Part shown: piece after piece, positions 1-9,112 of the stretch | Layout of the letters: the number at the start of each line of letters is the position of its first letter | Numbering within the stretch: position 1 is the stretch's first letter | Assembly: GCF_900103345.1 (NCBI RefSeq) | Contig: NZ_LT629702.1 | Location: 6,425,501 to 6,489,500 of the forward strand | Source of the DNA: Pseudomonas azotoformans | Lineage (GTDB): Bacteria; Pseudomonadota; Gammaproteobacteria; Pseudomonadales; Pseudomonadaceae | DNA length: 64,000 bases | Direction: 5' to 3' | Notes under the pieces: model-generated | Told to the model about the DNA's origin: nothing | Database searches by the model: none | The model's input: the letters and a program-made list of their open reading frames with translations, nothing else | Made by a program: the position numbers and the translations under genes

Positions 1-788
1 TGGAGGACTGGGTCGGCGCACGTCTGCTGCACCGCACCACGCGCAAGCTCAGCCTCACGGCAGCGGGCGGTGAAACCCTGCCGCGCTGTCGACAATTGCT
101 GGAGCTGTGCTGCGATATGCAGGCCGCCGTCAGCGAGCCCGATGACGCGCCCCGTGGCCTGCTGCGCCTGAGCGTCAGCACCTCGTTCGGCCAGGCGCAA
201 TTGGCCGAGGCCATCGCCGAGTACGTCAAGCGTTACCCGTTGGTGACCGTCGACCTGCAAATGCTCGATCGTACGGTGAACCTGGTGGATGAGCGCATCG
301 ACCTGGCCATTCGCACCAGCAACGACCTGGACCCCAACCTCATCGCCCGGCGCCTGACCCTGTGCCGTTCGGTGGTATGCGCCTCGCCGGCGTATCTGCT
401 GGCGCATCCAGCGCCGCAGAAAGTCGAAGACCTGGCCGGGCACAACTGCCTCACCCATTCCTATTTCGGCAAGAGCCTGTGGCATTTCGAAGAGCGGGGC
501 GAGCATGTCTCGGTGCCCATCACCGGCAATATCACGTCCAACGAGGCCAGCACCTTGTTGCGTGTGACGCTGGCCGGGGCCGGCGTGGCGATGCTGCCCA
601 CTTACCAGGCCGGCGATTACATCCGCCGGGGTGAACTGGTGCGCCTGCTGCCCGACGCCGAGCCCCGGCAGATGAACATCTACGCGGTGTACGCCTCGCG
701 CAAGCACATGCCGTCGGCGCTGCGCAGCCTGTTGGATTTTCTGGTGCTGAGGTTTCCGGAGGAGCCTGCGTGGGACGTTGGTCTGTAG
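1..788 (+). CDS. LysR-family transcriptional regulator, 5' end cut by the window
   Basis: The frame is open from base 3, and its first residues (LLHRTTRKLSLTAAG) are the end of the LysR winged-helix DNA-binding domain, so roughly the first 50 residues lie outside the window. The rest is a LysR effector-binding domain: it starts with the typical GLLRLSVSTSFGQ strand, continues through DLAIRTS and the VVCASPAYL segment, and ends near LDFLVLRFPEEP. These regulators are DNA-binding dimers that respond to a small molecule; the target is not visible here because the adjacent upstream gene is outside the window. The sequence looks most like the CrgA/DsdC-like LysR branch that often controls oxidoreductases, but this is only an impression. 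It is intact up to its TAG stop. Confidence 0.9.
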   Translation, partial: EDWVGARLLHRTTRKLSLTAAGGETLPRCRQLLELCCDMQAAVSEPDDAPRGLLRLSVSTSFGQAQLAEAIAEYVKRYPLVTVDLQMLDRTVNLVDERIDLAIRTSNDLDPNLIARRLTLCRSVVCASPAYLLAHPAPQKVEDLAGHNCLTHSYFGKSLWHFEERGEHVSVPITGNITSNEASTLLRVTLAGAGVAMLPTYQAGDYIRRGELVRLLPDAEPRQMNIYAVYASRKHMPSALRSLLDFLVLRFPEEPAWDVGL

Positions 789-886
789 GGCGACATAAAC
801 CTGTTGAATGTCGTCCGATAATGGCAACTCGCCCTGGTTGACCTATGCTTTAAACAGCACCGTTTAGATCCGCAGAGGTCTGTGCC

Positions 887-1063
887 ATGAGCATTAAAAC
901 CAGAAAGTACCTGATGATTGTCACCCTGTGCGCCATCGCCAGCGCGCTTTACGGGACCGCTGCTTACCGTGTTGAACTGACCCGCATGCAGCCGACCTTT
1001 GCGATCAGCTGCCATCAGGACCAATGCGTACCCCATACCGGCAGTTTCAGTGCGCTCAGGTAA
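887..1063 (+). CDS. Small single-pass membrane or exported peptide, 58 residues
   Basis: An ATG at 887 follows an AGAGGT ribosome-binding sequence at a good distance and opens a 58-codon frame ending at a TAA at 1061-1063. The N-terminus is KTRK followed by a hydrophobic stretch (YLMIVTLCAIASALYGTAAY), which fits an uncleaved signal anchor or a signal peptide; the rest is short, polar and has two cysteines (SCHQDQC) about residues 42-47 that could form a disulfide outside the cytoplasm. Its last 8 bases overlap the 3' end of the convergent pobR gene. I do not recognise a family. Codon use is GC-rich like its neighbours, which supports real coding, but it could still be a chance frame. Confidence 0.5.
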   Translation: MSIKTRKYLMIVTLCAIASALYGTAAYRVELTRMQPTFAISCHQDQCVPHTGSFSALR

Positions 1064-1934
1064 CCGGCTGTTCAGCCTTGAGTTGCTCACGAAACGCCTT
1101 GGGTGAGAACCCGACCCGGCGGCGGAACAGCCGCGAGAAATTGGTCGGGTCGGAAAAACCCAGCACTTCTGACATTTCATTGATGGTCATGCTGGTGTAC
1201 GTCAGCAGGCGCTTGGCTTCCAGCAATTGGCGGTCGTGCATGATCTGCAGCGCAGGCTGCCCACCCAATTCCCGACAGGTGCCGTTCAGGTGTGAGACCG
1301 AGATGCCCAGCTTGTGGGCCAAGTCTTCGATTTTCGGGTGTTCGCGGTAATGCTGTTCCACCAATTGGGTAAAGCGGCGGAAGTATTCACGCCCCCTCGG
1401 CGCGCGTGGGTGGCGCTTCTGGATAGCCTGGCGGCTGATCCACACCAGCAATACGCTGACCAGCGCGTGCATCATCATGTCCCGGGCTGGTTGTTCGTCG
1501 GCGTATTCATCCTGCAAGCGGGCGAACTGGCTGTTCAGGTAATCACTGTCCTTGCCTGCCGGGTAACTGCCCAGGGACTGCAAACCGTCCACCGTCGCCC
1601 CCAGTTGTGCCTGCAGGTGGCTGACCAGCGGCGCGGCGAGGGTTACTACGTAGCCTTCGACATCCTCGGGAAACCGAAAACCGTGCACGCACAGTGGCGG
1701 CAGGACTTGTAGCGTCGATTCGTGCAGCGTGCTGCGCTGGCCTTCGATTTCCAGTTGTGCCTGGCCTTTATGCACATACAGCAACTGGCACAGATCCGCG
1801 TGCCGGTGGGGCTGGATTTCCCACTGGTATTCCCTGCTGCGTCGGGAAATGGTTTCGCAGTGCAACAAATCGGGGGTTGGCCATTGCTGGTGTTCCCCGT
1901 AAAGCTTGAAGACCGGAATCGCGGTTTTGGTCAT
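1056..1934 (-). CDS. pobR: AraC-family activator of 4-hydroxybenzoate catabolism, PobR
   Basis: The protein has an N-terminal cupin-like sensing domain (HRHADLCQLLYVHKGQ, residues about 40-55) and a C-terminal AraC double helix-turn-helix ending in the signature LGFSDPTNFSRLFRRRVG. It lies divergent to pobA, with 180 bp between the two starts, which is the standard arrangement for the AraC-type PobR that activates pobA when 4-hydroxybenzoate is present. The start at 1934 (MTKTAIPVFKLYGE) was chosen over an in-frame start 45 bases upstream because it matches the usual N-terminus of the family; length is then 292 residues. The assignment as PobR rests on neighbourhood plus family resemblance. 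Confidence 0.88.
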   Translation of the reverse strand: MTKTAIPVFKLYGEHQQWPTPDLLHCETISRRSREYQWEIQPHRHADLCQLLYVHKGQAQLEIEGQRSTLHESTLQVLPPLCVHGFRFPEDVEGYVVTLAAPLVSHLQAQLGATVDGLQSLGSYPAGKDSDYLNSQFARLQDEYADEQPARDMMMHALVSVLLVWISRQAIQKRHPRAPRGREYFRRFTQLVEQHYREHPKIEDLAHKLGISVSHLNGTCRELGGQPALQIMHDRQLLEAKRLLTYTSMTINEMSEVLGFSDPTNFSRLFRRRVGFSPKAFREQLKAEQPVT

Positions 1935-2039
1935 GGTTTCAATCCGATACCCAGGAGAGTGGTGCGGTAATCGCCCCAATTGGCAAAAAGCGCAGGCTTT
2001 GGCTCAGTTTTCACCTTCTTATGCCGGCCACTCAAGTGA

Positions 2040-3308
<1,269 letters not shown>

Positions 3309-3329
3309 CCTGCTATCGTATCGAGCATT

Positions 3330-3354
3330 CCCGCGGGCCGCCTTTTCCCGCGGG
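3330..3354. promoter_or_regulatory. GC hairpin between pobA and the permease gene
   Basis: Two identical self-complementary octamers, CCCGCGGG at 3330-3337 and 3347-3354, are separated by a 9-base pyrimidine-rich spacer and can pair with each other. There is no T-run behind the stem, so it is more likely an attenuating or mRNA-stabilising hairpin than a complete intrinsic terminator. It sits 22-45 bp after the pobA stop and ends about 20 bp before the GTG of the next gene. Confidence 0.4.
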
Positions 3355-3374
3355 CCCTGCTCGAAGGTCTTGCC

Positions 3375-4892
3375 GTGACGCACCTCAATCAGCCCGTTCC
3401 GCCGCTGCCCGCTGTGCGCAGCATCCTCGCCTCACTGATGATGGCGATCTTCCTGGGGGCCTTGGACCAGACCATTGTCGCCGTGTCCATGCCCGCAATT
3501 TCCGCCCGGTTCCACGACGTCAACCTGCTGGCCTGGGTCATCTCCGGCTACATGGTGGCGATGACCGTGGCGGTGCCGATCTACGGCAAGCTTGGCGACC
3601 TGTACGGGCGCCGGCCGATGATGCTGATTGGCATGGGCCTGTTCACCCTGGCCTCGCTGTTTTGCGGCATGGCGCAAAGCATGGAGCAACTGGTGCTGGC
3701 GCGGATCCTCCAGGGCATCGGCGCCGGCGGCATGATTTCGGTGAGCCAGGCGATCATCGGCGACATCATCCCGCCCCGCGAACGCGGGCGCTACCAGGGC
3801 TATTTCAGCAGCATGTACGCGGTGGCCAGTGTGGCCGGGCCGGTGCTCGGCGGCTACATGACCGAGTACCTGTCGTGGCGCTGGGTGTTCCTGATCAACC
3901 TCCCATTGGGCGCCGGCGCCTGGTACGTGGCCCATCGCACCCTGGTCGGGCTGCCGGTGCCGCAGCGCAAGCCGATCATCGATTACCTCGGCACGCTGCT
4001 GATGATCATCGGCCTCACCGCCTTGCTGCTGGGCATCACCGAAATCGGCCAGGGCCAGCATTGGCGCAGCGACTCGGTGCTGGGCTTGCTGGCGTGTGCG
4101 CTGGTGGCGTTGACGGTGTTTGTCTGGCATGAGCGGCGTGCACGGGAGCCGTTGTTGCCGATGCATCTGTTCGCCAACCGCAGCGCGGTGTTGTGCTGGT
4201 GCACGATTTTCTTCACCAGCTTCCAGGCGATTTCCCTGACGGTGCTGATGCCGCTGCGTTATCAGACGGTGACCGGCTCAGGCGCGGACAGCGCGGCCCT
4301 GCACCTGCTGCCCCTGGCGATGGGCTTGCCGATGGGCGCCTATTTTGCCGGGCGCATGACCTCGGTGACCGGCCGTTATAAACCGATGATCCTCAGTGGC
4401 GCCTTGCTGAGCCCCTTTGCGATTCTCGGCATGGCCTTGAGCGCGCCCCAGGCGGTGGGGCTGACGGCGATGTTCATGTTGCTGTGCGGGATCGCCGCCG
4501 GCATGCAATTCCCCACTTCGCTGGTGGGTACGCAGAACTCGGTGGAACAACGCGACATCGGCGTCGCCACCAGCACCACCAACCTGTTCCGCTCCCTCGG
4601 CGGAGCAGTCGGGGTAGCGTGCATGTCGGCGCTGTTGCTGGCGCTGTTGCAGGACTCCAGCTTCGCCCACCTGGCCAGCGGCGCGCTGGTGGCCGAGGGC
4701 AGTTCCGGCAATGTGCTGCTCGACGGCCTCAACGCCGCCCCCGGCCCAGCGCAGGACGCCCTGCGCGGGGAACTGGCGGTGACCTTCCGGCATTTGTTGA
4801 TGGTGAGTGCGGCGGTGTCGCTGCTGGGGCTCACGGCGGCAATCGCAATGCCCAACCGGGTGCTGCGCGGCCGCGAAGACAAAGCTAAGTAA
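3375..4892 (+). CDS. MFS transporter, DHA2 (EmrB/QacA-type, 14 TM) family
   Basis: A 505-residue, very hydrophobic protein with the MFS motif A after TM2 (GKLGDLYGRRPMM) and the antiporter motif C region in TM5 (AVASVAGPVLGGYMTE), followed by the WRWVFLINLP signature that marks DHA2 drug:H+ antiporters with 14 membrane segments. The start is a GTG at 3375. It follows pobA on the same strand by 66 bp with only a small hairpin between, so it may be co-expressed; it could move an aromatic acid or protect against one, but DHA2 members more often export drugs, so the substrate is open. No membrane-fusion partner (EmrA-like) gene is adjacent. Confidence 0.9.
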   Translation: MTHLNQPVPPLPAVRSILASLMMAIFLGALDQTIVAVSMPAISARFHDVNLLAWVISGYMVAMTVAVPIYGKLGDLYGRRPMMLIGMGLFTLASLFCGMAQSMEQLVLARILQGIGAGGMISVSQAIIGDIIPPRERGRYQGYFSSMYAVASVAGPVLGGYMTEYLSWRWVFLINLPLGAGAWYVAHRTLVGLPVPQRKPIIDYLGTLLMIIGLTALLLGITEIGQGQHWRSDSVLGLLACALVALTVFVWHERRAREPLLPMHLFANRSAVLCWCTIFFTSFQAISLTVLMPLRYQTVTGSGADSAALHLLPLAMGLPMGAYFAGRMTSVTGRYKPMILSGALLSPFAILGMALSAPQAVGLTAMFMLLCGIAAGMQFPTSLVGTQNSVEQRDIGVATSTTNLFRSLGGAVGVACMSALLLALLQDSSFAHLASGALVAEGSSGNVLLDGLNAAPGPAQDALRGELAVTFRHLLMVSAAVSLLGLTAAIAMPNRVLRGREDKAK

Positions 4893-4913
4893 CGGGCACC
4901 ACGAGGAACCAAA

Positions 4914-5002
4914 TGTGGGAGCGGGCTTGCTCGCGAATGCAGTGTGTCAGTCAAAGATGTTTCAACTGAAGCACCGCATTCGCGAGCAAGCCCGCTCCCA
5001 CA
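4914..5002. repeat. REPIN (paired REP palindromes), GAGCGGGCTTGCTCGCGAA type
   Basis: Two inverted copies of a REP sequence with the outer ends TGTGGGAGCG and CGCTCCCACA, the inner GCTTGCTCGCGAATGC and GCATTCGCGAGCAAGC, and a variable centre of about 35 bases. The pair could fold into one long cruciform or mRNA hairpin. It lies between two convergent genes, where it can act as a two-way transcript end. The same sequence recurs near 19.4, 33.9 and 37.3 kb. Confidence 0.9.
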
Positions 5003-5023
5003 GTTTTGACCGCGTTTCACCCT

Positions 5024-5863
5024 TCAAGGGCTGTAGTAACCCACCGCTACCATGAAATGCCCGGCCTTGCGCACATACGCGTGCTTGTTCTCGACCTTGT
5101 CGGTCACCGGGTTTTTCCAGCGGTATTTATATTCGCCCTGGTCCTGCTCGGCCATCAGCTTCAGGATCGGCTCGCCCACCGGCTTGCCGTCGGGGTCCTT
5201 GATCTTGCTGAAGTCGGTGTTGATCAGGCGCAGGTTGGTGCCGTGCGCCACATAGCGCTGGGTATCGAGGTCGACCACGAACACATAGAGGTCATCCTGC
5301 AGGAAACCGCCTTGCAACGAATTGATGGCCTTGAGCGTGCCGGGTTCATCCTTGAGCAGTGCGTTCACCGCCTTGTTGCGCAGGGCCCGGGCCTGTTCCG
5401 GCGTGGCCCGGGGCAAGTAGTAACCCACCGCCAGGATGCGTTCGCCCACGCGCTGATAAAACACATGCTTGTGTTCGACCTTGCCGTCGTTCCAGTTCTG
5501 CCAGCGGTAATCGGCCTGTTGGATGCCCTGGCCTTCCGGCACCGTCAGCGCGGCCTTGAATGACTGGCGCAACTCCGGCCCGAGCACCTCGGACACGTCG
5601 CGGCCGATCAAGGCGGAAGATGGACCGCCACTGGCCAGCAGCACGCCCTGGGTGTCGACCACGAACACATAGCGGTCGTGGTCGACAAACTCGCCCTGGC
5701 GACTGAACGCGGCAAACGCCTTGTCGCCATTGCTCTGGTAGTAAACCAAGGCTTTTTCCAGCAATGCCTTGGCGGCCTGGGCGTTCTCATCCTGAGCCGT
5801 TGCGGCGTGCACCTGGCTGAAACACAACAGCAGCAGCCAGGTGAGTCGAAGCAGTGCCTTCAT
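5024..5863 (-). CDS. Secreted tandem Cache-domain protein
   Basis: The 279-residue product begins with a signal peptide (MKALLRLTWLLLLCFSQVHAATA). The mature part is two copies of the same roughly 100-residue unit: residues about 50-150 and 170-278 both start near (D)RYVFVVD / (D)LYVFVVD, contain a YRWQN or YRWKN strand with an E(H/N)KH stretch, and end in AVGYYLP or AVGYYSP. This is the signature of single Cache (sCache_2) sensor folds, here without any transmembrane signalling domain, so it probably binds a small ligand in the periplasm. It lies 54 bp behind cynS on the same strand, so it may belong to the cyanate operon. The ribosome site GAGGGA precedes the ATG at 5863. Ligand unknown. 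Confidence 0.8.
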   Translation of the reverse strand: MKALLRLTWLLLLCFSQVHAATAQDENAQAAKALLEKALVYYQSNGDKAFAAFSRQGEFVDHDRYVFVVDTQGVLLASGGPSSALIGRDVSEVLGPELRQSFKAALTVPEGQGIQQADYRWQNWNDGKVEHKHVFYQRVGERILAVGYYLPRATPEQARALRNKAVNALLKDEPGTLKAINSLQGGFLQDDLYVFVVDLDTQRYVAHGTNLRLINTDFSKIKDPDGKPVGEPILKLMAEQDQGEYKYRWKNPVTDKVENKHAYVRKAGHFMVAVGYYSP

Positions 5864-5917
5864 TACCGGTCCCTCGTTCTTGTTGATGTGACAAGAGCGT
5901 AGACGGTTGCGGGCCAC

Positions 5918-6388
5918 TCAGAAGGGTTTGGTCGGCAGGTACTTGCCATCCAGGGTGATCACCGCGCGGGAGCCTCCGTCCGGGTCTTCGACCTTCTTGA
6001 TGTCCAGCTTGAAGTTGATCGCACTGATGATGCCGTCACCGAATTGCTCGTGCACCAGGGCCTTGAGGGTCGAGCCATAGACCTGGAGCATTTCGTAGAA
6101 GCGATACATCGTCGGGTCCGTCGGTACACCGCCGGGAAAGCTGCCGCGCAGGGGCACGCTTTGCAGCAGGCGGCTGGTGTCCTGGTCCAGGCCGAGCTTA
6201 TCGCACACCACGTCAGCGGCCTCCTTGGGCAACGGGTGCTGGCCGAGCAGGGCGGCGGTGACGAACGCCAGGCTCAGGCCGGTGCCGTCGGTGAGGTCCT
6301 GCCAGGACAGGTTCTTGCGCGCCTTGAGCTCGATAACGGTGTCGGCCAGGGCCAGGCGTGGGGTTTGGGCGAAGTGGGATTGCAACAT
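5918..6388 (-). CDS. cynS: Cyanate hydratase (cyanase)
   Basis: Cyanase converts cyanate plus bicarbonate to ammonia and two CO2, detoxifying cyanate and releasing nitrogen. The 156-residue product matches the family length; the N-terminal half is a helix-turn-helix-like oligomerisation domain (residues about 10-80), and the C-terminal half holds the catalytic region with [33 protein letters not shown], where the conserved Arg, Glu and Ser of the decamer active site lie. It is 27 bp downstream of the carbonic anhydrase gene on the same strand, and its own ribosome site overlaps that gap. The order cynT-cynS with divergent cynR follows the E. coli plan, but no cynX-type transporter is present. 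Confidence 0.96.
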   Translation of the reverse strand: MLQSHFAQTPRLALADTVIELKARKNLSWQDLTDGTGLSLAFVTAALLGQHPLPKEAADVVCDKLGLDQDTSRLLQSVPLRGSFPGGVPTDPTMYRFYEMLQVYGSTLKALVHEQFGDGIISAINFKLDIKKVEDPDGGSRAVITLDGKYLPTKPF

Positions 6389-6415
6389 GGTGTGGTCCTC
6401 TTGGTTGGGATAGGG

Positions 6416-7045
6416 TCAGGCAGCGTGAATCTGATCCAGCAGCGACACGAAGCCACCGCTGCGTTGGTCCAGGGCGTCGATGGCGCCGGTCTCGATGTCG
6501 TATACCCAGCCATGCAGGGTCAGCCGGCCTTGCCCGAGCGCCAGGGCGACCGAAGGGTGAGTCTTGAGGTTGGCCAGTTGCGCGATCACGTTTTCGCGCA
6601 CCAATGAACTCAGGCGGGCGGCGTCCGAGGCATGCTCGCGGGCGGCGTTGATCAGCTTGGCCGACTCGGCGTGGCGCAACCAGTTGGCCACGGCCGGCAG
6701 GTGGTCCAGGCATTTGCAGGTGGAGATCGCGGTCATGGCACCGCAGTCGGAATGGCCGCAGATCACGATATCGCGCACCCCCAGCACCGCCACTGCGTAT
6801 TCGACCGTGGCCGACACACCGCCGGGCTCCGGGCCGTAGGACGGCACGATATTGCCGGCGTTGCGGATCACAAACAGATCACCGGGTTCCTGCTGGGTCA
6901 GCAGTTCCGGAACCACCCGGCTGTCGGAACAGGACACGAACAACGTGCCAGGGTTCTGGGTGGTGGCCAGGTGCTTGAACAGGTCGCTGCGTTGGCCGAA
7001 GGCTTCTGACTGGAATTTGCGAAAGCCGTTGATGAGGTCTTGCAT
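6416..7045 (-). CDS. cynT: Beta-class carbonic anhydrase of the cyanate operon
   Basis: The 209-residue product has the zinc ligands and dyad of beta carbonic anhydrases: C-S-D-S-R in [15 protein letters not shown] (about residues 40-54) and H-S-D-C-G in [11 protein letters not shown] (about 98-108). In cyanate metabolism it re-hydrates CO2 so that bicarbonate is not drained by cyanase. The start at 7045 ([14 protein letters not shown]) follows an AGGAGAACC ribosome site; an in-frame ATG 30 bases upstream is less likely. It is the first gene of a leftward operon (cynT, cynS, probably the Cache protein), and its promoter lies in the 111-bp space shared with cynR. Confidence 0.95.
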   Translation of the reverse strand: MQDLINGFRKFQSEAFGQRSDLFKHLATTQNPGTLFVSCSDSRVVPELLTQQEPGDLFVIRNAGNIVPSYGPEPGGVSATVEYAVAVLGVRDIVICGHSDCGAMTAISTCKCLDHLPAVANWLRHAESAKLINAAREHASDAARLSSLVRENVIAQLANLKTHPSVALALGQGRLTLHGWVYDIETGAIDALDQRSGGFVSLLDQIHAA

Positions 7046-7088
7046 GGGGTTCTCCTTGCGTCGCTGATGGGGCAAGGATGGAAGTTTT

Positions 7089-7145
7089 CAGCTATAGCGT
7101 CCAAGACCGGCTTATTATGGTTTCTATAAGTCATGCCTATAGCTG
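7089..7145. promoter_or_regulatory. Inverted repeat between cynT and cynR, candidate CynR operator
   Basis: CAGCTATAG at 7089-7097 and its exact complement CTATAGCTG at 7137-7145 flank a 39-bp centre that also holds a CTATAAG at 7124-7130. The arrangement fits a LysR regulator that binds two sites and bends DNA between divergent promoters. It ends 12 bp before the cynR start and begins 44 bp before the cynT start. That CynR binds here is inference from position and symmetry. Confidence 0.55.
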
Positions 7146-7156
7146 GAGGCCCGCCG

Positions 7157-8023
7157 ATGCTGTTGCGTCATATCCGTTACCTGCTGGCCGTTGCCGAGCA
7201 TCGCAATTTCACGCGTGCCGCCGAGGCGCTGCACGTGTCGCAGCCGACCTTGTCGCAACAGATCAAACAGCTGGAAGACACCCTCGGTGCGCCGTTGCTG
7301 GACCGCTCCGGGCGCAGTGTCAGCCTCACTGATGCCGGCGCCGCCTATGTGCGCTTTGCGCGCCTGGCTTTGCAGGACTTGCAGGCGGGCACGCGGGCCA
7401 TGCATGACGTGCAGGACTTGAGCCGGGGCAGCCTGCGCCTGGCAATGACCCCGACCTTCACCGCCTACCTGATCGGCCCGTTGTTGGCGCGGTTCAACGC
7501 CCTGTATCCGGGAATCACCCTGAGCATCGAAGAGCTGACCCAGGACCGCATGGAAGCCGCGCTGACCGAGGACCTGCTGGATATCGGCATCGGTTTTACC
7601 GGCGAGCATCTGCCGGATATCCAATGCGAAGGGCTGTTTGCCGAAGCGTTGAGCGTGGTGGTGGGGGCTGGCCATCCTGGGTTGGACGGCCGGCGGTGGC
7701 TGGAGCAGCCGATGGTGCTGCTCAACCCAGGCTTCGCGACACGGCGCTACATCGATGGCTACTGCCGCGATCAAGGGGTAAAGCCGCTGATTGCGATGGA
7801 AGCCAACTCCATCAGCGCGATCATCGAAATCGTGCGCAACACCCACCTGGCAACCATCCTGCCCAGTGCGATTGCCCAGGCCCAGCCAGGGTTGCGTGCG
7901 GTAGCGATCGAACCGGCGTTACCGCAACGCACCGTGGCACTGCTCAGTCGCCAGGGTGCCTATCGCAGCGCCGCGTGCCGGGCCTTTGTCGCGTTGATCA
8001 AGGCGCCGCCAGCCACTGATTGA
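7157..8023 (+). CDS. cynR: LysR-family regulator of the cyanate operon, CynR
   Basis: A 288-residue LysR protein with the N-terminal HTH (LLRHIRYLLAVAEHRNFTRAAE, then LHVSQPTLSQQIKQLE) and an effector-binding domain beginning near GSLRLAMTPTF. The HTH and the following LSIEELTQDRMEAAL stretch resemble E. coli CynR, and the gene is divergent from cynT. CynR in E. coli binds cyanate and activates cynTSX while repressing itself. The start at 7157 was chosen because CTGGAGG lies just upstream; an in-frame ATG at 7133 would lie inside the candidate operator. The 3' end overlaps the convergent next gene by 26 bp. Confidence 0.88.
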   Translation: MLLRHIRYLLAVAEHRNFTRAAEALHVSQPTLSQQIKQLEDTLGAPLLDRSGRSVSLTDAGAAYVRFARLALQDLQAGTRAMHDVQDLSRGSLRLAMTPTFTAYLIGPLLARFNALYPGITLSIEELTQDRMEAALTEDLLDIGIGFTGEHLPDIQCEGLFAEALSVVVGAGHPGLDGRRWLEQPMVLLNPGFATRRYIDGYCRDQGVKPLIAMEANSISAIIEIVRNTHLATILPSAIAQAQPGLRAVAIEPALPQRTVALLSRQGAYRSAACRAFVALIKAPPATD

Positions 8024-8768
8024 CGATGCCGTCATACACCCCGGTGGCCACGCTCAGGTGCAGCCACTGGTCGACGTAGCTCTTCCATGCCACGTCATCG
8101 CGGGGCAGCAGGAAGGCTTTCTCGCTGTATTGCATCTGCCGTTCCGGGTTGACCGCGCACAGCCCGGGCTTGAGCTTTTGCTGGTAACGCGCTTCGCTGG
8201 CGTCGGTGATCATCACGTCGGCCTTGCCGGCCAGCAGTTCGTCGAAGATGGTCACGTTGTCGTGCAAACGGATCTGTGCCTGGCCCAGGTGGGCCCGGGC
8301 AAACACTTCGTTGGTGCCACCCGCCGGTTCGATCACGCGCACATTCGGCTGGTTGATCTGCTCGACGCTCTGGTAACGCTGCACGTCGGCGCAGCGCACC
8401 AGGGGGATCTTGCCGTCGACGCCGAGGGCCTGGCTGAAGAAGGCTTTTTTCTGGCGCTCCAGGGACACCGAAATGCCGCCCACCGCGATGTCGCAGCGCT
8501 GGGCGAGGAAGTCCGGCATCAGGCTTTTCCAGGTGGTAGGCACCCAGTGGATCTTGGCGTTGAGGCTCTTGGCCAGGGATTCGGCCATCGCAATGTCGAT
8601 GCCTTCATAGGTGCCGTCGGCGCGCAGCGAGGTGTAGGGCTTGTAGTCACCGGTGGTGCAGACGGTGAGCGTGCCGCGTTCGAGCACCTGGTCAAGGCGC
8701 GAGGGCGCGGTGTCGGCCAGGGCGCTGGTGGCCAGGCCGAGTACACACAGGGCAAAAAGAGCTTTCAT
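7998..8768 (-). CDS. Periplasmic PheC-like protein (cyclohexadienyl dehydratase / solute-binding fold)
   Basis: A 256-residue exported protein (signal peptide MKALFALCVLGLATSALA) with the type II periplasmic binding fold. It has the stretches TTGDYKPYTSL, GGISVSLERQKKAFFS, PGGTNEVFA-like PAGGTNEVFARAHLGQA, HDNVTIFDELLAGKADVMITDASEARYQ and EKAFLLPRDD, which line up closely in my memory with Pseudomonas PheC, the periplasmic arogenate/prephenate dehydratase that evolved from amino-acid binding proteins. The acidic residue in TDxxEAR, proposed as part of the catalytic site in PheC enzymes, is present. Automatic annotation would often call it an ABC transporter substrate-binding protein. No transporter permease or ATPase genes are next to it, which favours an enzyme. 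It overlaps the cynR 3' end by 26 bp. Confidence 0.75.
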   Translation of the reverse strand: MKALFALCVLGLATSALADTAPSRLDQVLERGTLTVCTTGDYKPYTSLRADGTYEGIDIAMAESLAKSLNAKIHWVPTTWKSLMPDFLAQRCDIAVGGISVSLERQKKAFFSQALGVDGKIPLVRCADVQRYQSVEQINQPNVRVIEPAGGTNEVFARAHLGQAQIRLHDNVTIFDELLAGKADVMITDASEARYQQKLKPGLCAVNPERQMQYSEKAFLLPRDDVAWKSYVDQWLHLSVATGVYDGIVNQWLAAP

Positions 8769-9112
8769 GCGGTCGAGTCCTTGGGGGCATGGTCGGGCGG
8801 CCATTATTTCCAGCGTGGGGCAGGGTGGCAAGGCACGATGAATGTTTAGCCAAGTTGCAACCAAACTCCGTCAACCCTGAATTTAACCGCCCTATGCCGG
8901 CGTGTGACGCTGGCAGTTATCTCTCGCACTGTGATCCCCGCATGGACGGCTCCTCCGACACTCACCCCGCGACACTGCCGTCCGCCCTCGCGTTCTGGGC
9001 TTTGTTCCACTGCCGGCACGCCCGCCCACCAGATAGCGCATTCCTACGTTGATCCATCCCCTGGATGGCGTGCACCTGCGCGCCTGCCCGACCCCTACGT
9101 ATGAGAATGCCC
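8769..9112. other. 344-bp spacer upstream of the glutamine synthetase-like gene
   Basis: This spacer separates two divergent genes and must contain both promoters. I looked for a sigma-54 -24/-12 element, for palindromic operators and for a small coding frame with a ribosome site and saw none that I would defend. The GC content and short frames look non-coding. Confidence 0.4.

Noticed and set aside
5002..5024. The REPIN arms near 4.9, 19.4, 33.9 and 37.3 kb as ends of a single composite transposon
   Set aside because: Each copy is complete in itself and sits between unrelated core genes; nothing between copies looks like a transposase.
8921..8938. A TGGCAG...CGCA string looked at as a sigma-54 promoter before the glutamine synthetase-like gene
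   Set aside because: The distance between the GG and GC doublets is 14 bases rather than the required 12.
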